Position numbers and translations under genes: made by a program. The notes under the pieces were generated by a model, which saw only the letters and a list, made by a program, of their open reading frames with translations, searched no databases and was not told where the DNA came from. A stretch of 7,193 bases of DNA from Actinomycetales bacterium UBA1383 (GTDB taxonomy: Bacteria > Actinomycetota > Actinomycetes > Actinomycetales > Actinomycetaceae), in assembly GCA_002305415.1 (NCBI GenBank), contig DBQX01000129.1, positions 1 through 7,193 on the forward strand, written 5' to 3'. Positions 1 to 6,419 of the stretch are shown here, piece by piece; the first letter of the stretch is position 1, and the number at the start of each line of letters is the position of its first letter.

Positions 1-1355
1 CCCACGGAAGCGTCAGGAGAGCCATTTTCGACACCCTCCTGTACAAGGAGAACGGCACCGGTGAGCTCACTCCGGGCGCTGCTGAGAGCTGGAACTACAA
101 CGAGGACGGGACCGAGCTGACGCTCGAGATCCGCGAGGGGATGACGTTCAGCGACGGGGACGCGGTCGACGCGCAAGCCGTCGCCGCCACGATGCAGCGG
201 ACCATGAACACGCCGGGGGCGGTGCAGGCCAAGTTCGCCGAGGTCGCTGAGGTCTCCGCCGTCGACGACGACACCGTGGTCGTCCGGTTCGAACAGCACG
301 ACCCCCAGTTCCTGCCGAACCTCGCACTGGGCGCTGGTGCGATTGGCGATCCCGACACGATCGACGAGGAGCGCACGTCCACTGACCCGGTCGGTTCGGG
401 TCCGTACACCCTGGACACCACGCGCACCGTCCCCGGCACGACGTACGTCCTGACCAAGCGGGACGACCACTGGAACGCAGACGCCTACCCGTTCACGACG
501 CTGACGGTCCGTGTGCTGCAGGACCCCACTGCGGTCTTCAACGCCCTGCAGGCTGGCGAGCTCAATGCCGCCACCGTCCGTTCGCAGATGACGGGACAGC
601 TCGGCGAGGAGTACACCTTGACCGGCATCGACGCACAAGCACTCGCGTATGTGAGCATTCTGGACCGCGCCGGTGAGGAGTGGCCGGCACTCGGCGACGT
701 GCGGGTTCGCCAGGCCATCAACCACGCGATCGACCAGGAGGGCATCCTCAACGGCCTCCTCGGGGGCGGGGGCATGGTGACGGATCAGGTCTTCAGCCCG
801 TACGGCAAGGTTTATGACGAATCTCTGAACGAGGCCTACGAGTATGACCCGGAAAAGGGTCGCGCACTCGTCGAGGAAGCCGGCTTCACCGGCACCACCT
901 TCCAGATCCCCAGCACCTTCCTCACGACGGCCTTCGAACCGACGCTGTCCCAGGCGTTCAGCGACATCGGACTCGGGCTTGAGTGGGTCTCCGTCCCGCC
1001 GCAGCAGGCGCAGGCGGCCCACCTGTCCGGCGACTACCCCTTGTCATTCCAGATCACCGGACTCAACTCCGACGCGACCGAGGCATTCCTGCACTACGGC
1101 CCCGGCGGGTTCGCAAATCCGCGCGGGTATTCCGACGAGGTCACGGACGACCTGCTGGCCCAGATCCGCAGCACGGTCGACACCGATGAGGCGGTCCCGC
1201 TTTACCGCGAACTGAACCAGTACGGCATCGAGCAGGCGTTCGTCGTGCCGATCGTCTTCACCGGCACCACATGGGTGACGGCGGACGGCGTGGCCATGCT
1301 CGACGACGGATCCAGTGCGATCCCTTCGGTGCGCCTGTTCGGCGTGGCCGAGTAG
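1..1355 (+). CDS. Family-5 ABC transporter substrate-binding protein, 5'-truncated by window edge
   Basis: This is the extracellular solute receptor of an ABC importer of the peptide/nickel/oligosaccharide class (SBP_bac_5), which delivers ligand to the permease pair encoded downstream. The first full codon is at base 3. About 450 residues are visible, against a usual 500-600, so the signal peptide and lipobox are upstream of the window. An internal ATG at 141 is not the start, because family sequence continues in frame before it: FDTLLY, then AESWNYNEDGTELTLEIREG at roughly residues 27-46. Other family hallmarks are TFSDGDAVDA, the VRVRQAINHAIDQEGIL block in the middle, and YDPEKGRALVEEAGF. 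The protein ends at TAG (1353-1355) after RLFGVAE. It is separated from the first permease by 64 bp with a strong hairpin, consistent with being the first and most abundant product of the operon. The family is secure. The ligand is unknown; nearby sugar-type genes favour a glycoside over a peptide (inference). Confidence 0.95.
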   Translation, partial: HGSVRRAIFDTLLYKENGTGELTPGAAESWNYNEDGTELTLEIREGMTFSDGDAVDAQAVAATMQRTMNTPGAVQAKFAEVAEVSAVDDDTVVVRFEQHDPQFLPNLALGAGAIGDPDTIDEERTSTDPVGSGPYTLDTTRTVPGTTYVLTKRDDHWNADAYPFTTLTVRVLQDPTAVFNALQAGELNAATVRSQMTGQLGEEYTLTGIDAQALAYVSILDRAGEEWPALGDVRVRQAINHAIDQEGILNGLLGGGGMVTDQVFSPYGKVYDESLNEAYEYDPEKGRALVEEAGFTGTTFQIPSTFLTTAFEPTLSQAFSDIGLGLEWVSVPPQQAQAAHLSGDYPLSFQITGLNSDATEAFLHYGPGGFANPRGYSDEVTDDLLAQIRSTVDTDEAVPLYRELNQYGIEQAFVVPIVFTGTTWVTADGVAMLDDGSSAIPSVRLFGVAE

Positions 1356-1366
1356 CTCTACGAGCA

Positions 1367-1396
1367 GGTGGGTGCGGGCTACGGCCCGCACCCACC
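1367..1396 (+). promoter_or_regulatory. Perfect 13-bp intercistronic hairpin with UACG tetraloop
   Basis: The arms GGTGGGTGCGGGC (1367-1379) and GCCCGCACCCACC (1384-1396) pair perfectly around the loop TACG (1380-1383). The loop is closed by C-G, which makes it a cUACGg member of the unusually stable UNCG tetraloop class. It starts 11 bases after the binding-protein stop and ends 23 bases before the permease start, leaving the ribosome-binding site free. No T-run follows, so it is not a textbook intrinsic terminator, although such tails are often poor in high-GC actinobacteria. By analogy with hairpins after other binding-protein genes (for example malE-malF), I infer that it protects the upstream mRNA from 3' decay or partly terminates transcription, giving more binding protein than membrane subunits. 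The structure is seen directly. The role is inferred. Confidence 0.85.
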
Positions 1397-1407
1397 CCAC
1401 CAAAAAC

Positions 1408-1413
1408 GAGGGA
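1408..1413 (+). promoter_or_regulatory. Ribosome-binding site of the first permease
   Basis: GAGGGA lies 6 bases upstream of the ATG at 1420. It settles the start: the open frame runs back to an ATG at 1315 inside the binding-protein gene, but only the 1420 start has a good Shine-Dalgarno match and gives the expected N-terminus (MLSYVLRRL, then a hydrophobic helix). Confidence 0.8.
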
Positions 1414-1419
1414 ACAACG

Positions 1420-2361
1420 ATGCTCTCCTATGTTCTGCGAAGGCTCACCGCGGGGCTTGTCCTGCTCCTGCTGGTCACCTTCATCACCTTCCTCATGCTC
1501 AGCACGTCGTTCGAGGACGTCGCACTGACCATCCTCGGCCCGTCCGCGACACCGGAAGCCACCGAAGCCCTCATGGCGGTGCGTGGCTGGGACCGACCCG
1601 TTCTGGAGCAGTACTTCGAGTGGGTCTCGAATGCCGTTCGAGGCGACTTCGGCGCCTCTGTCTTCACGTCTCTCCCCGTCGGGCCCTCCGTCGTCCAGCG
1701 GCTGGCGGTCACGCTCTCGATCATCGTTCCCGCGCTGCTCATCACCGTGGTGCTGAGCACCGTGCTCGGTGTCTGGGCAGCCAGCCGCGGCGGCGCGATC
1801 GACCGCCTGGCCCAGGGCATCTCCCTCATCGGATACGTCGTGCCAGGACTCCTCCTGGCAATCGTCCTGGTCGTCGTACTGGCCGTCCGCCTCGACCTCC
1901 TCCCGGCGACCGGGTTCACACCGGCGACCGAGAGCCTGAGCGGTTGGTTGCGGAGCATCACCATCCCAGTCACTGTGCTCGTCATTGGCGGTGTCGCCAG
2001 CCTGACCGCGCAGATCCGCGGCCGCATGATCGACGAGCTGAGGCGTGACTACGTCCGCACCCTGCGCACCCGGGGCACCTCGACCCTCTCGATCGTCATC
2101 AAGCATGCCCTGCGGAACGCCGGCAGCCCGGCCCTGACGGTCATGTCGCTGGAGTTCATCCAGATGTTCGGGGCGTCCCTCATCATCGAGAACGTCTTCG
2201 GCCTGCCCGGCTATGGCAGCTACGCCTTCAACGCGTCGCTGCAAGGGGACATCCCAGTGATCCTCGGCATCGTCGTCTTCGGCGTGCTGCTTGTAACCGT
2301 CGTCAACCTCACCACCGACCTGGCCAACGGCTGGCTCAACCCGAAGGCGAGAGTGCATTGA
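1420..2361 (+). CDS. ABC transporter permease, DppB/OppB type
   Basis: This 313-residue integral membrane protein forms one half of the translocation channel of a peptide-class ABC importer. The N-terminus MLSYVLRRLTAGLVLLLLVT is the usual first helix of this family, followed by an extracytoplasmic segment with the typical GDFGAS (75-80). Further helices lie at about 96-121, 132-157, 180-198, 240-262 and 280-302. The ATPase-docking EAA loop is visible as DYVRTLRTRGTSTLS (210-224). The family block ENVFGLPGYGSYAFNASLQG sits at 257-276, followed by DIPVILG. Length is normal. The start was chosen at 1420 for its ribosome-binding site. The stop TGA (2359-2361) overlaps the TTG start of the next gene, so the two are translationally coupled and should be made in equal amounts. 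It pairs with the permease half of the downstream fusion protein. Subunit type is confident; substrate is open. Confidence 0.95.
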   Translation: MLSYVLRRLTAGLVLLLLVTFITFLMLSTSFEDVALTILGPSATPEATEALMAVRGWDRPVLEQYFEWVSNAVRGDFGASVFTSLPVGPSVVQRLAVTLSIIVPALLITVVLSTVLGVWAASRGGAIDRLAQGISLIGYVVPGLLLAIVLVVVLAVRLDLLPATGFTPATESLSGWLRSITIPVTVLVIGGVASLTAQIRGRMIDELRRDYVRTLRTRGTSTLSIVIKHALRNAGSPALTVMSLEFIQMFGASLIIENVFGLPGYGSYAFNASLQGDIPVILGIVVFGVLLVTVVNLTTDLANGWLNPKARVH

Positions 2362-4202
2362 ACAGCGCCCGGCACCCCCAGAGCACAAACCTCACAGCAC
2401 CGAGCGCCGAGGGCATCGCCCTCGACGCCGGTACCGAGGCACTTGACGTGGACGCTGTCGCGACGCGCACCGCTACGTGGCGCAAGCTGCTGCGCGACCC
2501 GCAGGCGGTCGTCACGATGGGCATCCTCGTCATCATCTTCCTGATGGGACTGCTGACGCCAGTGCTGGCGCCGCAGGACCCCAACCAGTCGGACCTGAGC
2601 ATGGTCAACGCACCGCTGGGCACGCCCGGCTATCCGCTCGGCGCCGACGAGAGCGGCCGCGACATCTTCACCAGGCTGCTGCACTCGATCAACACCAGCG
2701 CGGTCTCGGCCCTCATCGGCGGTGGGGTTGCCCTGATCATCGGCGTGACCGCCGGCCTGGTCGGCGGCTACTTCGGCACCCGGACCCGAACGGCCACCGA
2801 GTGGCTGTTCAACCTGATCATGACCTTCCCCGGCGTGCTCCTGCTCATCATTCTCATGCCGGTGACCGGGGGGGACTATCGCTACACGATGCTCATCTTC
2901 GGTGTGCTGCTGTCCCCTGGCATCTACCGCATCGTCCGCAACCTGGTTCTCGGTGTGAAGAACGAGCTCTATGTCGACGCCGCACGCGTGTCGGGGCTGA
3001 GCAACCTGCGCATCCTCAGCCGGCACGTGCTTTTCGTGGTACGTGGACCCATCATCATCGCCACCGCGTTCCTCGCCGGCTCCGCGATCAGCGTGCAAGC
3101 CGGCCTGGCATTCCTCGGGGTGGGGTCCAAGGAGATTCCCAGCTTCGGGAGCATGATCTCCTCCGGGTTCACCAACCTGTACATCGCCCCGACCCAGTTC
3201 CTGTGGCCGAGTATCGTCCTCGGGCTCATCACGGCGTCGCTCGTACTCCTGGGCAACTCGCTGCGTGACGTGTTCGAGGGTGGGAGACCCCGCGCGTCGA
3301 AAGTGGGCGCCGGGCTGACCAGCACCGCGACGACCGGGTCGGTTGACGCCCCGAGTACGGCCGCCCTGCTCGATGTCCGCGACCTCGCGATCGCCTATCC
3401 CGGGCCGACAGGAACTCTGAACGAGGTCGTCAGGGGGGTGTCCCTGCAGGTGGAGCGCGGTCAAACGGTGGGCCTCGTGGGTGAGTCCGGCTCGGGCAAG
3501 TCGCAGACGGCCTTCGCTGTGCTCGGTGTGCTCCCGGCAGAGGCCGTGATCACGCGTGGTTCCATCATCTTCGAGGGGCGCGAGCTGCTCGGGTTGTCCG
3601 ATGCACAGCTGCGGCCGCTGCGAGGCAAGGAGATCGCCTACATCCCGCAGGAGCCGATGTCCAACCTGGACCCGTCCTACAAGGTCGGTGCACAGCTCGT
3701 CGAGGGCGTGCGCTCAGCGCTCGGGATATCCCGGTCCGAGGCCAAGGAGCGCGTGCTCGCTCTGCTACGACGATGCGGCATCGTGGATGCCGAGCGCACC
3801 TTCGACTCCTATCCCCACCAGATCTCCGGTGGCATGGCGCAGCGCGTTCTCATTGCCGGCGCGGTGGCGAGCCGCCCGAAGCTCCTCATCGCGGACGAGC
3901 CCACAACGGCTCTGGACGTGACGGTCCAGGCCGAGATCCTCGATCTGCTGCGAGACCTGCAGGCCGAACTCGACATGGCGGTGCTGCTGGTGACGCACAA
4001 CTTCGGGGTCGTGGCAGACATCTGCGACCGCATCGCGGTCATGCGTCACGGTGAGATCGTCGAGGCCGGCGACGCGCTCACCATCTTCCAGAACCCCCGG
4101 CACGAGTACACCCAGATGCTGCTCGACGCGATCCTGGACGAGGACACGGTGCGAACCGATCCCCCCGTCGCGACGACACTCGGAGAGGACGATGATGACT
4201 AG
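2358..4202 (+). CDS. Fused ABC permease (DppC type) and ATPase (DppD type)
   Basis: A single 614-residue chain carries two subunits that are usually separate. Residues ~48-305 are a DppC/OppC permease: a first helix at ~52-71, the family motif LGADESGRDIFTRLL (94-108), further helices, and the docking loop YVDAARVSGLSNLRILSRHV (205-224). A linker rich in Ala, Ser, Thr and Gly follows (~308-335). Residues ~336-614 are an ATPase with Walker A GESGSGKS (375-382), Q-loop Gln431, signature SGGMAQR (490-496), Walker B LLIADE (509-514, catalytic Glu514), H-loop His547, and the peptide-class C-terminal helix (HEYTQMLL, 582-589). All catalytic residues are present. The start is TTG at 2358, overlapping the previous stop, with GGCGAG (2346-2351) upstream; an in-frame GTG at 2448 is the alternative and would drop 30 non-conserved residues. 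Similar fusions are annotated in other actinobacteria, so it is unusual rather than unique. I see no frameshift or stop at the junction. Confidence 0.94.
   Translation: MNSARHPQSTNLTAPSAEGIALDAGTEALDVDAVATRTATWRKLLRDPQAVVTMGILVIIFLMGLLTPVLAPQDPNQSDLSMVNAPLGTPGYPLGADESGRDIFTRLLHSINTSAVSALIGGGVALIIGVTAGLVGGYFGTRTRTATEWLFNLIMTFPGVLLLIILMPVTGGDYRYTMLIFGVLLSPGIYRIVRNLVLGVKNELYVDAARVSGLSNLRILSRHVLFVVRGPIIIATAFLAGSAISVQAGLAFLGVGSKEIPSFGSMISSGFTNLYIAPTQFLWPSIVLGLITASLVLLGNSLRDVFEGGRPRASKVGAGLTSTATTGSVDAPSTAALLDVRDLAIAYPGPTGTLNEVVRGVSLQVERGQTVGLVGESGSGKSQTAFAVLGVLPAEAVITRGSIIFEGRELLGLSDAQLRPLRGKEIAYIPQEPMSNLDPSYKVGAQLVEGVRSALGISRSEAKERVLALLRRCGIVDAERTFDSYPHQISGGMAQRVLIAGAVASRPKLLIADEPTTALDVTVQAEILDLLRDLQAELDMAVLLVTHNFGVVADICDRIAVMRHGEIVEAGDALTIFQNPRHEYTQMLLDAILDEDTVRTDPPVATTLGEDDDD
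4182..4189 (+). promoter_or_regulatory. Ribosome-binding site of the second ATPase, inside the fusion gene
   Basis: GGAGAGGA lies just before two tandem ATG codons (4192 and 4195), within the last codons of the upstream gene. GGAG at 4182-4185 is 6 bases from the first ATG, and GAGGA at 4185-4189 is 5 bases from the second, so either start is well served. The same bases encode the acidic tail GEDDDD of the fusion protein. Confidence 0.75.
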
Positions 4203-5055
4203 CCCGCTTCTGCAGGTGGAGGACCTGCGGGTGAGCTTCCCCGGCAAGGGTTTCCGCGCCAAGCCGGTGGAGGTCCTGCACGGCGTCTCCCTCGACGTCA
4301 GTCCGGGCGAGACCCTCGGACTGGTGGGCGAGTCCGGGTCCGGCAAGACCACGATCGGCCGTGCCGTCCTCGGCCTGGTCAGTCCCAGCGGCGGCAACAT
4401 CCGCTTCGCTGGCCGCGAGATCGGCCACGCAGGCCCCAAGGAGCGAAGGAGCCTGTCCAAGGACATCCAGGTCGTCTTCCAGGACCCGTACACCTCGCTG
4501 AACCCGTCGCTGACCATCGGCGACATCCTCGCCGAGCCGCTGGTCGTCCAGGGAGCCACGGCCAAGGACGCTCGCATGCGCGTCAGGACACTGCTGGACC
4601 AGGTGGGCCTGCCGTCAGACGCGGTCGAGCGTCTCCCGCGGGAGTTCTCCGGCGGCCAGCGACAGCGTGTCGCCATCGCCCGCGCCCTCGCCCCGGAGCC
4701 GCGGCTCATCGTCTGCGACGAGCCGGTCTCCGCGCTGGACCTTTCCACACAGGCCAGGGTGATGGATCTGTTCATCGACATCCAGCGGCGCACCGGTGTC
4801 GCCTACCTGTTCATCTCACACGACCTGTCCGTGGTGCGGCACATCAGCCACCGTGTCGCCGTCCTGTACCGGGGCGATCTGGTGGAGACCGGTGCTGCGG
4901 GCGCAGTCACGTCCACACCGAAGCACCCGTACACCCAGCGCCTGCTCCTTGCCGCGCCGGTCGCCGACCCCGTGAGGCAGGAGCAGCGGCGCGCTGAGCG
5001 TCATCGGCTCGTGGAGTCCCAGCGCCAGCAGGCCGTCCAGGCGGGCGCTGCGTAA
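4192..5055 (+). CDS. ABC transporter ATPase, DppF/OppF type
   Basis: This 287-residue cytoplasmic ATPase should pair with the ATPase half of the upstream fusion protein to power import. Visible motifs are Walker A GESGSGKT (46-53), Q-loop Gln97 followed by the family motif DPYTSLNP (98-105), signature SGGQRQR (153-159), Walker B LIVCDE (172-177, catalytic Glu177), D-loop SALD (180-183), H-loop His210, and the peptide-class C-terminal motif HPYTQRLLLAAP (245-256). It ends with a charged tail rich in Arg, Gln and Glu. Its canonical RQR-type signature differs from the SGGMAQR of its partner. The start is ATG 4192, with ATG 4195 nearly as good; both lie inside the upstream gene, which ends at 4202, giving an 11-base overlap and strong coupling. 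Length fits the family. The stop TAA shares its last base with the start of the MFS gene. Confidence 0.95.
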   Translation: MMTSPLLQVEDLRVSFPGKGFRAKPVEVLHGVSLDVSPGETLGLVGESGSGKTTIGRAVLGLVSPSGGNIRFAGREIGHAGPKERRSLSKDIQVVFQDPYTSLNPSLTIGDILAEPLVVQGATAKDARMRVRTLLDQVGLPSDAVERLPREFSGGQRQRVAIARALAPEPRLIVCDEPVSALDLSTQARVMDLFIDIQRRTGVAYLFISHDLSVVRHISHRVAVLYRGDLVETGAAGAVTSTPKHPYTQRLLLAAPVADPVRQEQRRAERHRLVESQRQQAVQAGAA

Positions 5056-6419
5056 TGCCGGCAGCTGGCGGGACCCCGGGCGGGTCCGGAGAGGCGCGGG
5101 TTGGTGCGGACGTGATGGTCGAACCCGCGGGTTGGCCGGCGGCGTCGGCACTCCAGGGGGTCGCCGGCACGCGTCGAGCCGGGATGCCGCAACTTTCGAA
5201 GGGTTCGATCCTCTTGGTGGTGTCGGCGACCTTCGGCTCCGGCATGGCCATGATCGTGCCGATGGCCTACTCGCTCGCGGTGCGCCTGGATCAGCTGGCA
5301 CCCGGGCGCGCGGACCTGCTCGGCTACGTGCTCGGCATCGGCTCGGCCGCCACGCTCGTCCTGGCACCGCTCACGGGAGTCCTCAGCGACCGGACCCGTT
5401 CCCGGTGGGGGCGCCGCCGCCCGTTCACGGTGCTCGGCGTGCTGCTCGGCCTCGCTGCCGTGCCGGTCATGGCATTCGCGTCGAACCTGCTCGTGCTCAC
5501 TCTGGGCTGGGTGCTGTCCACAGTCGGTTGGAGCACGACGGCAGGATCCATCGCGAACTGGCAGGCGGACCGGTTGCCACCAAGTCAGCGCGGCAGGATT
5601 TCCGGTCTGACCGGCCTCACGATGCAGATCTCGCCCGTGGTCGGCATCCTGCTGGTCGGGCTGGTGCGCGAGTCGACGATCCTGGTGTTCCTGCTGCCTG
5701 CCGGTCTGGGGGCCGGGCTGGTCGCCGCCTTCGTGCTCGCGGCACCCGAGGAGCAGACGCACGGGCGTGGACACCCCAGTGTGTTCACCGCCCGCTCGCT
5801 GCTGTCAAGCTACCTGTTCCATCCACGCCACTCGCCGGACTTCGCCTGGAACTGGCTGGGCCGCTTCGTGTTCTTCATGGGGCTCTCCCTCACGACCAGC
5901 TTCACCGTGTTCTTCTACGCGCAGCGCCTCGACCTGGCCGTGCCGGACGTCGCCGGGGTGATGGCCGTCACCTCTGCTCTGAGCATCGTCAGCGCAACGA
6001 TCGGCTCATTGTGGTCAGGCTGGCTCAGTGACCGACTGGGGAGGCGGCAACCGCTCGTGCTGGCCGGCACGCTACTGTTCGCCACCGGTGCCGGCGTCTC
6101 CGCCTTCGCCCACGACTTCGTCACCCTGGTGGTGGGCACCCTCATCTCGTCTCTCGGTGTCGCGGTGTTCACCGCCGCAGGCCAGGCACTGAACCTCGAC
6201 GTCCTGCCGGACCGCGACACGCAGGCCGGCCGGTACATGGCGATCACGACCTTCTCGCAGAAGATCCCCGGGGTCGTGGCCCCCGTGGCGGCGCCCGCGC
6301 TCCTCCTGCTCGGTGCGGGGAGCAACGAGCAGAACTTCGTGCTGCTCTACGTCTGCTCGGCGATCTTGGCCGTGGTGGGTGGCGTGATCATCGCGGCCAA
6401 GGTGCGTGGAACCCAGTGA
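5055..6419 (+). CDS. MFS transporter, glycoside/sucrose-carrier-like
   Basis: This major facilitator secondary carrier of the cytoplasmic membrane is 454 residues long as read, with about 12 predicted helices (roughly 51-76, 88-110, 124-142, 144-163, 186-204, 209-229, 267-290, 299-323, 333-351, 355-380, 402-421 and 428-449). The loop-2/3 motif GVLSDRTRSRWGRRRP (108-123) is of the form typical of sucrose- and glycoside-type carriers, and it recurs in the second half as GWLSDRLGRRQP (322-333), showing the internal duplication. LDVLPDRDTQAGRYMAI (381-397) is also typical. The ATG overlaps the previous stop (TAATG) but lacks a clear Shine-Dalgarno site, and it gives a 43-residue N-terminus rich in Gly, Ala and Pro before MPQLSKG. 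ATG 5184 is therefore a serious alternative start, with ATG 5115 in between. Placement between a full ABC importer and a beta-galactosidase relative suggests sugar or glycoside transport; direction and substrate are unknown. Confidence 0.9.
   Translation: MPAAGGTPGGSGEARVGADVMVEPAGWPAASALQGVAGTRRAGMPQLSKGSILLVVSATFGSGMAMIVPMAYSLAVRLDQLAPGRADLLGYVLGIGSAATLVLAPLTGVLSDRTRSRWGRRRPFTVLGVLLGLAAVPVMAFASNLLVLTLGWVLSTVGWSTTAGSIANWQADRLPPSQRGRISGLTGLTMQISPVVGILLVGLVRESTILVFLLPAGLGAGLVAAFVLAAPEEQTHGRGHPSVFTARSLLSSYLFHPRHSPDFAWNWLGRFVFFMGLSLTTSFTVFFYAQRLDLAVPDVAGVMAVTSALSIVSATIGSLWSGWLSDRLGRRQPLVLAGTLLFATGAGVSAFAHDFVTLVVGTLISSLGVAVFTAAGQALNLDVLPDRDTQAGRYMAITTFSQKIPGVVAPVAAPALLLLGAGSNEQNFVLLYVCSAILAVVGGVIIAAKVRGTQ

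Noticed and set aside
1397..1406. A-run (1402-1406) after the hairpin as a terminator tail for a minus-strand gene
   Set aside because: The A-run would be a U-tract only upstream of the stem when read from the minus strand, and there is no minus-strand gene here to terminate.
1315..1419. Longer form of the first permease starting at ATG 1315
   Set aside because: It would overlap the binding-protein gene and the hairpin, lacks a ribosome-binding site, and adds residues that do not resemble the family. The 1420 start is clearly better.
1258..2388. Long minus-strand open frame opposite the first permease (376 codons)
   Set aside because: The translation is rich in Asp, Glu, Gly, Arg and His without recognisable domains, which is typical of antisense frames in GC-rich genes. 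The + strand frame is a clear permease.
2220..3464. Minus-strand open frame of 414 codons opposite the fusion gene
   Set aside because: It has low-complexity composition, no family motifs, and lies entirely opposite well-supported coding sequence.
3765..4793. Minus-strand open frame of 342 codons opposite the two ATPases
   Set aside because: It is a shadow of two conserved ATPase genes with no motifs of its own.
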